This document shows positions 1 to 7,930 of a DNA stretch of 12,012 nucleotides, piece after piece. The position numbers and the translations under genes are program-made. Source of the stretch: UBA5177 sp002413265 (GTDB taxonomy: Bacteria > Chloroflexota > UBA5177); assembly GCA_036752825.1 (NCBI GenBank), contig DAIORV010000068.1, positions 1 to 12,012 on the forward strand. Direction: 5' to 3'. Under the pieces are notes generated by a model. That model did no database searches. It was not told the origin of the DNA and worked only from the letters and a program-made list of their open reading frames with translations. How positions within the stretch are numbered: the first letter of the stretch is position 1; every line of letters starts with the position of its first letter.

Positions 1-403
1 TGAGAGGAAAGATGTCGCCGAGGATGGTGAAAACGACGGGCTGGATACAACCCGCCCCGATCCCCTGCAAGGTGCGAAAGGCGATGAGCCACACCATGGA
101 GGGGCTAGTGGCGCAAAGGGCGGAAGCGATGATGAACACCACGATCCCAACAAGCAGAACGCGACGGCGTCCGTGGAGGTCAGCAAGGCGACCCCAAAGG
201 GGCACGGTGGTGGTGGCAGTGATGAGGTAACCGGCAACGATCCAGGGATAAAGCTCGAAACTGCCGAGATCGCGAGCGATGGTGGGCAGAGCAGTACCAA
301 CGACGGTTGCGTCCATGGCCGCAACAAAGAGCGAAACCATAAGCCCGGCCATAACGCGATAGAGCTGCGGTGTCCAAGGAACGCGATCGAGCTGAACGCT
401 CAC
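1..403 (-). CDS. MFS drug-efflux transporter, DHA2 (EmrB/QacA-like) type, N-terminal part, cut by window edge
   Basis: About 134 residues of the N-terminus of a membrane transporter are present, and the rest lies beyond position 1. Reading from a GTG at 403-401 gives a short polar start, then a hydrophobic segment containing AAMDATVVGTALPTIARDLG. This is the typical first-helix signature of DHA2 (14-TM) major facilitator drug exporters. A second helix follows (WIVAGYLITATTTVPLWGRL), then the MFS cytoplasmic loop motif GRLADLHGRRRVLL. Next come a third helix and the motif RTLQGIGAGCIQPVV. Family knowledge says such proteins export small molecules using proton-motive force; the substrate cannot be told. 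An in-frame TAG at 415-413 limits the start. GTG at 403 has no clear Shine-Dalgarno sequence, and ATG at 352-350 would cut into the first helix. It is probably not part of the defence cassette and may mark its flank. Confidence 0.85.
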   Translation of the reverse strand, partial: MSVQLDRVPWTPQLYRVMAGLMVSLFVAAMDATVVGTALPTIARDLGSFELYPWIVAGYLITATTTVPLWGRLADLHGRRRVLLVGIVVFIIASALCATSPSMVWLIAFRTLQGIGAGCIQPVVFTILGDIFPL

Positions 404-566
404 GAATTCAGGCTAACTACTTGGAGGCCGTGTCCGTTGTTAGGGCGGATACGCGACTGCCAGTGGGTGAGTAAACCTTGCCGATCGAGCACGCATCGCG
501 ACCAAATGGACTGCTCGGGCACGAGTGTGGAGCTCGTATCGGGTTCACGGGAAACCCCGTCCTTAT

Positions 567-1682
567 TTATCGAGTACCTTGATGCGCCAGGTAGCTTGGT
601 AGGTCGGTGTAAACATGTAGCACCTGGCAGCCCAGTGTGCGCTGCACCTTCGGAACCATGGCCGCATCTGGGTTGATGAGTATTACTGAATCGAGATTCT
701 GATTGGCCACAAATGAGCGACGCAGCATCTGACGAGCCATAACATCAGACTCGGGAAGTGAATATCCGACGAGGACTAGCCTCTCTGCCTCAGTAATGGC
801 CTTTGCCGCCCTATCCCAAATGGATTGGAGCAACTGCATGCCGATGATTCGTTGCTTGTCGTAAATGGGCGGGACTATAAGGGGCCAAAGATGCCAGCTC
901 TTGCGCCCCTGCGGCTTACGACTCCTCATCACCCCTCCCACCCGAACCCTCCGGCGATTCGTGATGTGCACGATTCGCTTCCCGCCATGCGGAAACACTG
1001 TTCCTAAGGACGGATCCTCAGTAGTCGACGTCAGACCCCAATTCAACGATCCGTGCATCTTGAGCAACTCGAACGGTGGATCGTGATGACAGCCATCAGT
1101 GTGATGACTGAAGACTGGTGCGCCCTTGTCAGTCGGTACGAGGGGCGAAAGGTCTAAGTCACCGTATAAGGCGTCAATACACCATCGATCTGCTTGGCGT
1201 GGCAGCCTTGCCGCTGCGTTCTCGATCACCAGATCTTGATTGAACGTGATGATCGTCGGACGCTGGGAATCTGCGATCTGAGCCTCGATCCGGAGGAGTT
1301 TGTCTAGACTGCCAAGGCTTTGATGCATGGCCATCCAATTCGTCGTCTCCGCCAATACTTGTGCATACAGGCGCATAAGACTGATGAGCACATCAAAGGC
1401 GCTCTTGCGCTTCTGGGAGGCGACTTCGTAATACACGTCAGCAAAAAATTGTTCGAGCGGCGCGCTTACAGGGCGGAGCGGATTTATGAATTGACCATCT
1501 TGATCCAGCCTATTAAGCAGATGGTCGAGTTCCTTCTTAACGCTTGCACTACTGACTGCAAGAGTCTCCGCCTTACGGAAGAAGTCGGCATCGAGTGGAG
1601 GATGATCTTTGTGCCGTGAGGGCCGAAGGCTTGCGGCCTGTGCGACGGAGCCGCCCGCGCCAATCACGATCACGGTTCGCAC
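567..1682 (-). CDS. SIR2-like domain protein, putative NAD-consuming defence effector
   Basis: This 371-residue protein has the landmarks of the SIR2 fold. A glycine-rich nucleotide-binding start, VIGAGGS, lies at residues 6-12. TFNQD at 146-150 stands where TFNYD or TTNYD is usual. KMHGSLNW at 208-215 carries the expected catalytic histidine H210. LVGYSLPESD at 304-313 and INPD at 336-339 fit the C-terminal half of the Rossmann fold. Bacterial SIR2-like proteins in defence systems commonly hydrolyse NAD+ to stop phage growth. That activity here is inferred. No signal peptide or membrane segment is seen, so it is probably cytosolic. The GTG start at 1682 is forced by an in-frame TAG at 1694-1692 and by the GAGGS motif so near the N-terminus, although no Shine-Dalgarno precedes it. 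It lies 164 nt downstream of the DUF499 gene, beyond a hairpin, so it is either read through from the operon or separately expressed. Its G+C looks lower than its neighbours. Confidence 0.87.
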   Translation of the reverse strand: MRTVIVIGAGGSVAQAASLRPSRHKDHPPLDADFFRKAETLAVSSASVKKELDHLLNRLDQDGQFINPLRPVSAPLEQFFADVYYEVASQKRKSAFDVLISLMRLYAQVLAETTNWMAMHQSLGSLDKLLRIEAQIADSQRPTIITFNQDLVIENAAARLPRQADRWCIDALYGDLDLSPLVPTDKGAPVFSHHTDGCHHDPPFELLKMHGSLNWGLTSTTEDPSLGTVFPHGGKRIVHITNRRRVRVGGVMRSRKPQGRKSWHLWPLIVPPIYDKQRIIGMQLLQSIWDRAAKAITEAERLVLVGYSLPESDVMARQMLRRSFVANQNLDSVILINPDAAMVPKVQRTLGCQVLHVYTDLPSYLAHQGTR

Positions 1683-1814
1683 GACAGGAGTCTATGGCGA
1701 ACTCTTGATTGCAAGGGCTTCGACGATCACAGATGTCATTCAGAGACCCTCGACAGCAGCCGCGGTTGACCATTCCACGAAAGCTCACGCGGTGCGGCCC
1801 ACCGACGGGAAAGT

Positions 1815-1846
1815 CCTTCCTCGGTCCCTGCTTGGACCGAGGAAGG
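1815..1846 (-). terminator. Perfect 13-bp hairpin directly after the DUF499 stop codon; possible terminator or attenuator
   Basis: The arms 1815-1827 (CCTTCCTCGGTCC) and 1834-1846 (GGACCGAGGAAGG) are exact reverse complements around a 6-nt loop. On the minus strand the right arm begins at the base after the TAG stop at 1849-1847. The stem is long and GC-rich, but only a short T run (ACTTTCCC) follows, so intrinsic termination would be weak. It could instead reduce read-through into the SIR2-like gene or protect the 3' end of the operon transcript. The structure is certain; the role is inferred. Confidence 0.6.
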
Positions 1847-4800
1847 CTATTCCTTCTCCCAAACGAAGTCGAAATGAAGGGTCTTGGCATTCTCGGATAT
1901 CGTGCGCACAGTTTCCTCGCCGAAGCCTTCTGCCTTTGAGTGCTCCGCTTCGATCTGGAGAGTGACATGCAGGCGAACATCCGTCTGTTGAGCGAGGCGA
2001 TCAATGATCTCATCGACGATCTTCGTTAGTTCGGGAATCGGGCGGCGCGGGTCGTCGATGTTAACCTCAGCGTGGAAGTGCTTTACCCGCACCAGGCCTT
2101 TTTCAGGATCTGGATTAGGCGGCAGCGGCTTCGGGGGTTCCATGCCAGGCAACGGGTCCGGCAGTACAGAGCCATCCACAATCAAACTCGTCGAAGTCAC
2201 CGGCGTGTCCGCGAGGCGCCCCGCAACGATGCCGCGATACTCCCCGCCGGCCTCCCGAGCGGCCGCATAGGCGAAGGTCTCGGATCGCCAGACCAGACTC
2301 GACGATCCATCTCGCACGGCACCCTCGAGGACTGAGACGTCTCGCAAGCGCGGTAGGTAAGGATATTGAGCGAACCAGCCCCACAACTGCTTCAGCCCGA
2401 AGGCATGCTCCGCGCTCCACTTCTCGTTGAGCGCACCATCGAGGACAAGGCGCAGGTTTACACCCCCGAATTTCGTAATCAGGTGCTCCTCGTTGCGCAG
2501 CTTTGCACCGGCACGAACGGCGAGGCGATCAGACCCGGACACCTTGACTGGGCGAAGCTCGACCCTAGCGAGCGGGTCGGCCTGCCCTGGAACGAGTAGC
2601 CATTGGTAGGCCTCCGGGATGCGGCTGGCGACGGTTTCATTGGCACTGTCGCGCTGCTTTTTCGCCTGATTTCGCTGGAATGAATCGAGGTTGAGTCGGC
2701 CGGCGTCTCCGTCCTCCGCGATCGAGCTCCACGCGAGGTAAGCGCGGACAGCCTGAACTAGCTCGGCGAGACGGAGGTGGTCCGCTGCGAGGAAGACGAC
2801 CATGTTCTGGTTCATGCGAGCACCGGCTCCCCTCGAGCCGAGGATTTCGCCAGCCGCCGTGACAGCACTCGACGATGCTGCCTTGGAGTCGTGTGAATGC
2901 TGCGGGCCGAGCACCACGAGTGCAATCTCGTCTTCATCGGGCACGTCTGACCCGGACTTAGGTGAGGGGTGGACCCGGGCAAAGGGGCCGCGATCGACGA
3001 GCTCTGACTTCAGCCGTTGCTCGATCTCTAAGTCCACTCGCTCCTTCGGCTGCTGCTCCGCTCGATCCCGAGCAAGCTGGTTGACCGAGGGTTGGGTCGC
3101 GTACCAGTAGCGTCCGCTCTCCTCATACAAATATGTCGCCTGCCCCGCCAGCTTTCGTAGAGCGTCGGCGAAAGTCCCTGGAGTCTCCCCAGGTTGCACC
3201 GACCCGAGGAGTATTCGCCGTTCATCGATCCCTCTGTTGGCTGCTGCTGGTAACGGAGCTGAGCCAAGGAAGACTGTGCGGGCAACGCGGCGGGTGGCAG
3301 AGTACCGACCGTAAGTCCCTGCGTTCTCCCGATCCAACCGGAGTGGGAGTGAGTTCCCGCCGTCGATGTCGCTCTCGATGATCGGCTGCCAGATGTCGTC
3401 GAGGTATTGGGTGAGCTGCGGAAGGACCAGCGGGTCGTTGAGCGGAACCGCGGCCGGGAGAATCAAAAGATTCCCATCCTGACCCTCCCAGAGAGCGTGG
3501 ACGACCGCTGCCATCAATTTCAGTACTCCGCGGGTTCGCTGGAACCGCTCTAGCGTCGACCAGTCGTCGAACAATCGATCGAAAAGCTCGGGATGGATCG
3601 GGTAGCAGTTCCGCAGACGGTCGAGGTACACCTTCTCCTTCGTCTCGGCCGGGAAGGTGCCCTGATGCTGGGCATAGAATTCGCCAAACCGCTGCAGCAC
3701 CTCGTCGCGGCCCTTCGCTGAATCGGCTGATAACGGCTCGAACAGCCGCCGCCGAACGATCTCGAATGACTCCTGGGCCGCCGCCGGACGCCACGGGGCA
3801 TCGACTCGGTGGACCACATGTTTTAGCGATTCCAGGGCGCGCTGGCCACCCTCCCCGCCGACCTCGATGGCGGATGACGGTAGCGACACGACGAGGAGTG
3901 CGCCCGGGACCTGGTCGACGGCGCCGGTCAGTTGCTGGGCGAAAGAAAGAGCCGCGTCGAACGTGCCACCAGGCAGATCATCCTTCGCCCACTGGAGTCG
4001 CGCGTACGTCACCCACTCGTCGATGAGGACGACGACCGGGGCATGAGCCGCGAGGAGCGCACGAAGGGTGTCGGAGCCGGGCGGCACACCCGTCCGGTCG
4101 GCCTCAGCAACGTCAGCGAACGCCTTCGCTCCCCCGAGGCGCCACGCAAGCTCACCCCACAAAGTGCGGATCTGAGTGCCTTCGACCACCCGCGGGCTGA
4201 TTGGCGATAGAGCGGTCCCGACGATCGCAGCGCGCGAAACCTTCCCGAGCGCTGTCACCTTAGCCTCGGTGAGGATGCCCTCGAGGCCGGGCAGGCTCGT
4301 GACTTGAATCTTGGGGTCAACCAGGTGCCACAAGGCCAGCATTGAGTGCGTCTTGCCACCGCCGAACGTGGTTTGAAGGTCGACTACAGACTCGCCGCCG
4401 GTCCCCGTTAGGCGGCGCAGCGCGCCGATCAGGAGCAGGCTCAGCCCTTCGGTGAGGTACGTTCGGGCGAAGAACTCGCGAGGGTCCACATACTCCTTGG
4501 CCCCCTCGCCTCGCGCGACTTGAGCGAGGTCAGCGGCGAACTCAGCTTGTCGGTACCGGCCACTGGCCACGTCTGGATGCGGTGTCGCGAGGCTCCGCCA
4601 GGGCGCGAGACCTTTCAAGGGCTCGGCTGCGACGGGCGCTGCGGTCGTCGCTTTCTTCCTCTCCTTCTGCTGGGCGACGGCATTCTCCATGAGGATTGCA
4701 GCCTTTGATTTGGCGACAGTGTCGGCCTCCGGCGCGGCGACCGAGCGGAGAAGGCGTTCTGCAGTGTCGTAAGCGCGATACACATCGTCTCCAGTGAACG

Positions 4801-5092
4801 GCTTTTCGCCCGGATGCGCCCAACGGTTCCCGGTGAGTCGCAGCTCGCCGACATAGTTCTTTTCAGCCATGCCAAGCGTCTTCCCGAACGTGTCTTGCCA
4901 ATGGAACCAGATCGCGTTCAGGAGTGACCGGGGGTCGTTTGGATCGAACGCGTTGGCCCCCTTCTCCGCATCGACGGTTGAGATCCAGTCCGAACCGTAA
5001 GCCTTAGTAAAAGCCTGCTCGACAACTGGCCGCAGGCCGGCGGCCAATACGTCGAGCATCCGACCGATCCGCTCCTTGTTGGTCAGTGCCAT
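1847..5092 (-). CDS. DUF499-family P-loop ATPase with N-terminal Swt1-like HEPN domain (ATPase subunit of Hma-like defence system)
   Basis: This is a 1081-residue protein. Residues 1-120 resemble the Swt1-type HEPN domain found at the front of many DUF499 proteins, ending in NRWAHPGEKPF and an AERLL helix. The arginine normally before N89 appears as G88. The ATPase core follows: Walker A in TTFGGGKTHS (241-250), Walker B VVVLIDEW (353-360), and a possible arginine-finger region SATRRVART (598-606). Residues 651-680 (YLYEESGRYWYAT) match a conserved post-ATPase segment. The C-terminus has the GFGEETVRTISENAKTL stretch typical of the family. DUF499 proteins are large AAA-like ATPases, related in style to PglY/BrxC, and are found in defence islands beside DUF1156 methylases. 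The exact job here is unknown; it probably couples ATP hydrolysis to sensing or assembly. The ATG lies 8 nt after the methylase stop, with AGGTAG just upstream overlapping that stop, so translation is probably coupled. Confidence 0.92.
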   Translation of the reverse strand: MALTNKERIGRMLDVLAAGLRPVVEQAFTKAYGSDWISTVDAEKGANAFDPNDPRSLLNAIWFHWQDTFGKTLGMAEKNYVGELRLTGNRWAHPGEKPFTGDDVYRAYDTAERLLRSVAAPEADTVAKSKAAILMENAVAQQKERKKATTAAPVAAEPLKGLAPWRSLATPHPDVASGRYRQAEFAADLAQVARGEGAKEYVDPREFFARTYLTEGLSLLLIGALRRLTGTGGESVVDLQTTFGGGKTHSMLALWHLVDPKIQVTSLPGLEGILTEAKVTALGKVSRAAIVGTALSPISPRVVEGTQIRTLWGELAWRLGGAKAFADVAEADRTGVPPGSDTLRALLAAHAPVVVLIDEWVTYARLQWAKDDLPGGTFDAALSFAQQLTGAVDQVPGALLVVSLPSSAIEVGGEGGQRALESLKHVVHRVDAPWRPAAAQESFEIVRRRLFEPLSADSAKGRDEVLQRFGEFYAQHQGTFPAETKEKVYLDRLRNCYPIHPELFDRLFDDWSTLERFQRTRGVLKLMAAVVHALWEGQDGNLLILPAAVPLNDPLVLPQLTQYLDDIWQPIIESDIDGGNSLPLRLDRENAGTYGRYSATRRVARTVFLGSAPLPAAANRGIDERRILLGSVQPGETPGTFADALRKLAGQATYLYEESGRYWYATQPSVNQLARDRAEQQPKERVDLEIEQRLKSELVDRGPFARVHPSPKSGSDVPDEDEIALVVLGPQHSHDSKAASSSAVTAAGEILGSRGAGARMNQNMVVFLAADHLRLAELVQAVRAYLAWSSIAEDGDAGRLNLDSFQRNQAKKQRDSANETVASRIPEAYQWLLVPGQADPLARVELRPVKVSGSDRLAVRAGAKLRNEEHLITKFGGVNLRLVLDGALNEKWSAEHAFGLKQLWGWFAQYPYLPRLRDVSVLEGAVRDGSSSLVWRSETFAYAAAREAGGEYRGIVAGRLADTPVTSTSLIVDGSVLPDPLPGMEPPKPLPPNPDPEKGLVRVKHFHAEVNIDDPRRPIPELTKIVDEIIDRLAQQTDVRLHVTLQIEAEHSKAEGFGEETVRTISENAKTLHFDFVWEKE

Positions 5093-5100
5093 AGAGCTAC

Positions 5101-7929
5101 CTAGGTTTCCAATCCGAGACTTGCCTGTGCCGGCTGGCCTCTGCGTACCTGCTCTGCACGGCGAACTAGGTCCGGCCAGGCCACGACTAGGGCGTTGTAG
5201 GCTCTGGCCTCATCGGTCCACCCCTTTTGATCGGCCACCTGATGCAGGCGATAGGCGAGGTCTCGAGCCGTGTCACCGAGACCCCCAAGGCGGGCGAGGA
5301 GGTCCCCCGCCGCAGCTTCATTTTCCGTCAACAAAGCACTGACAAGGCGCTGGGTCGCCTCCCAAACGGGGACGCGCTCGTCACTCGCGGGATCCCAGTT
5401 CGACGTGTATTCGGTGCGGCCGAGAAGACGAGTCTTTCCGCGGTGCGCGTCGACGATGCCCGCCGCCTTCAAACCGTCCAAAGAAGTGTTCTTCGCCTGA
5501 GTAAGCAGAATCGCACGGCCCGAATCTGCCTCATTTAGACCGAATTGCTCATACCAGGCGATCGCCCAGCGCGTGTCTGCGTCGAACTCACCTTCCTGCT
5601 CGGACAGGATTTCGCCCAGCACCTGGTTAATGAGGGCAAGGGCAGAACGGATGCGCATGGCGGAACCGTCAGGCTCAAGGACCTTCGCGTAGCGACTGAA
5701 GACTGCCATCCCAGGCCCAATCGATGCCTGCGCAAGGTCCACAGGGGCTATGTTCCCGTGCTGGAGCGTCCGAAGCGCATCGGGCATCTCGCGCTTGAGA
5801 CTCGCCACGAAGTCCTTGCGGGTTGTGATTCCGGCGTCAACGTGTCTTGGACGGCACACAAGGACAATGGATGAGGCGAGGGAGTTCGTCCCCATAGACC
5901 TCATTCGGCTTACGCGCTCAGTCCGCATGGGCCAGGTGCCGCCGATTGACAATCCTGACCGAAGCAGGCCCTCGAGCATGGTCTCCCAGCCGGTGGACGC
6001 GATGGCTGGACCGGGCGAAGCCGCATCGTGGTCCGACTCAGTCTGCTTGAAGGCGTAGTAAACCGTCACGGGAAACTGTGGGTCCGCGACCTCTCTGATT
6101 CGCGCGAACGAGTCGCCGAGACCGGACTCGAAATGTTGCTCGGCTTTGGACTTGCTTCCCTGGAATCGATAAGGGGTCGCCACAAGTTCAGCAGACTTAG
6201 GTGTGAGCATCGTGCTAAATAGGTCTGGGTATACCTCGCCAAGCGACCGTCGTAGCCAAACGTAAAAGTAGTCAGACAGGTCTGCATAGCCGATGTTGTC
6301 GTAGTAAGGCGGGTCGGTCGAGACCACGACCGATGAGGGAGCATCGACCTGGCGCGAAGCATCTGACTGAATGGATCTGCTTCCGAGTGCCCGACTGTCG
6401 GCGGGCAGTGCGTCAATGACTCTTGTAATGGAGTCCAGCGTCACGCTCAAGTCTCCCGCCGAGCGCGAGAAGGGACTGGCCTCCGCGTAATCCCAGACCA
6501 TGGATAGAGCCTGCCTAGTGAAGGTGTGGAAAAGCTGATCTCGGCCGGGGCTCCACATAGTGAGAGTCGAAGTGTTGTCGGCGAGTCGACTCACGCCAAG
6601 TCCGAGGTATGTCGCGACCGCATCGGCGTAGCCCCGGGCCGCCGAGCCACCGCCGATCCGAGATGTGGCGTCGTCGGGCATGCCCGCGGCAACGGCGTCG
6701 CGGAAGACGCGCTCCCTTGCCTCACCCACTAGGTCGCTGTAACACGCCAAAAGAACTAATTGACGCGGAGTGAATAGGTCTCGGAACTTCGTCATCCCAA
6801 AACCTGGCGGGGAGAACCACCTCGGGTTGTCGGGCATGTCCTGATCTGGGCCCGTCTCTGGCCTCGCTGACTCAGCGATACGAATGTGCTCTGCATCGGG
6901 CGGCAGATATATCCGGCCACGCTCCCCCTCGGCGACGATCGCCATGAGCTGCGCGCCCATCCGTTTCGCTCGCCCTTCAGACTTGACGTGCTCCTCCGGC
7001 GCAACCTGGTCGCACACGAGGCAGCGGAAATTCGCTCCGCGTCCGATTTTCGGGGACTCTGGTGCCCTGCCTTGAGGGCCACCGGTCGTGAACATCACCG
7101 TTTTCGCCGCTCGGTCGACGACTGGGGCCGCCCAGGCTTCCTTGCCCTTGGTCAAGCTCAGTTCAAACGAGCTGACTAGGGGCATCGTAGCGCCGCAAAC
7201 GGGATTGGGGCAAGTCACGGTCCGCGCCCAGATCCAGGCGATGACTGTCGCTTGACCACCACCTCGCTCCTTTGGCAAGCGGACCTTGGGGTAAAGGTGA
7301 CCTATGCGTATCTCAGCTTCGTCTCTCATCCAAGCTCCGTACCGCCGAACGTCCTCGGCGAGACCAGCAGCGCGGTTCCAAGAGCCAGATGCGCCGAGTT
7401 CGCGACGCGCATCGGTGTTGACCGGCGGCCGCTGGGCAAATTTGGGCGGAATCTCGATCAGCGCCTTGGTAATCAGAACTGCCACCGGATTGAGGTCGGA
7501 GGCGAAGGCGGTCAGGCCGAGGCGCTGGGCTTCGAGAGGGATGCTCCCTCCCCCGCAGAATGGATCAAGCACTGGCGGTGGGTTACCACCGGTCGAGCGA
7601 CGGATCTCCGTTCGCGCCTCTTCGAGGACCGCCTGGTTCGAAGTATTCTCCCATTGGACGAGGCGCTCGATGATCCCGAAGAGGCGGGTTCGCTCGACTT
7701 CGACTGCTTTTGGCGTAGGAAAGCGCTCGGGATCGGATGACGGGTCGTTTACGAGGCTGGCGAAAAGGACTGCACGGCAAGCCGCGAGCGGCCGGCGAGC
7801 CCACCACAAATGGATGGTGCTCGGGTGGCCTTGCCTGATGCTCTTTTCACGCGCGGACGCGACATTGATCGCCTCAAGCGGAAGAGCGACCTCGATCAAC
7901 TTGCGCTTCATGTCGCGCGGCTGTTGCAC
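5101..7929 (-). CDS. DUF1156-type adenine-specific DNA methyltransferase with Zn-ribbon (COG1743-like), Hma-like methylase
   Basis: This 942-residue protein probably methylates adenine N6 using S-adenosylmethionine, marking host DNA as self. The N-terminus is the DUF1156 signature: LIEVALPLEAIN, then SAREKSIRQGHPSTIHLWWA (residues 25-44). SAM-binding motif I is DPFCGGGSIPLEA (122-134), followed by ASDLNPVA. The catalytic motif DPPYYDNIGY is at 539-548. The long stretch between them holds two CxxC-type pairs, CPNPVC (240-245) and CLVC (303-306), suggesting a split zinc ribbon that may help in target recognition. The last 250 residues, ending in a helical region around LAYRLHQVADQKGW, resemble the usual tail of the family. 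The GTG start at 7929 lies 1 nt after the helicase stop with GGTGA just upstream. An ATG at 7911-7909 (MKRKLIEV) is an alternative that would fit family length equally well. All key methylase residues are present, so it should be active; the target sequence is unknown. Confidence 0.96.
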   Translation of the reverse strand: MQQPRDMKRKLIEVALPLEAINVASAREKSIRQGHPSTIHLWWARRPLAACRAVLFASLVNDPSSDPERFPTPKAVEVERTRLFGIIERLVQWENTSNQAVLEEARTEIRRSTGGNPPPVLDPFCGGGSIPLEAQRLGLTAFASDLNPVAVLITKALIEIPPKFAQRPPVNTDARRELGASGSWNRAAGLAEDVRRYGAWMRDEAEIRIGHLYPKVRLPKERGGGQATVIAWIWARTVTCPNPVCGATMPLVSSFELSLTKGKEAWAAPVVDRAAKTVMFTTGGPQGRAPESPKIGRGANFRCLVCDQVAPEEHVKSEGRAKRMGAQLMAIVAEGERGRIYLPPDAEHIRIAESARPETGPDQDMPDNPRWFSPPGFGMTKFRDLFTPRQLVLLACYSDLVGEARERVFRDAVAAGMPDDATSRIGGGSAARGYADAVATYLGLGVSRLADNTSTLTMWSPGRDQLFHTFTRQALSMVWDYAEASPFSRSAGDLSVTLDSITRVIDALPADSRALGSRSIQSDASRQVDAPSSVVVSTDPPYYDNIGYADLSDYFYVWLRRSLGEVYPDLFSTMLTPKSAELVATPYRFQGSKSKAEQHFESGLGDSFARIREVADPQFPVTVYYAFKQTESDHDAASPGPAIASTGWETMLEGLLRSGLSIGGTWPMRTERVSRMRSMGTNSLASSIVLVCRPRHVDAGITTRKDFVASLKREMPDALRTLQHGNIAPVDLAQASIGPGMAVFSRYAKVLEPDGSAMRIRSALALINQVLGEILSEQEGEFDADTRWAIAWYEQFGLNEADSGRAILLTQAKNTSLDGLKAAGIVDAHRGKTRLLGRTEYTSNWDPASDERVPVWEATQRLVSALLTENEAAAGDLLARLGGLGDTARDLAYRLHQVADQKGWTDEARAYNALVVAWPDLVRRAEQVRRGQPAQASLGLET

Positions 7930-7930
7930 T

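Noticed and set aside
404..480. Promoter for the MFS gene
   Set aside because: Only poor matches are seen, such as TTTACT with TATCCG at 18-nt spacing, and no convincing Shine-Dalgarno precedes the GTG.
547..560. Small inverted repeat (ACGGG-AAAC-CCCGT) after the SIR2-like gene as terminator
   Set aside because: The stem is only 5 bp and no T run follows on the minus strand, so it is too weak to call.
1573..2013. 146-codon minus-strand reading frame spanning the ATPase-SIR2 gap
   Set aside because: It is Arg/Ser-rich, matches no family, and overlaps the ends of two well-supported genes in another frame, so it is a shadow of high-GC DNA.
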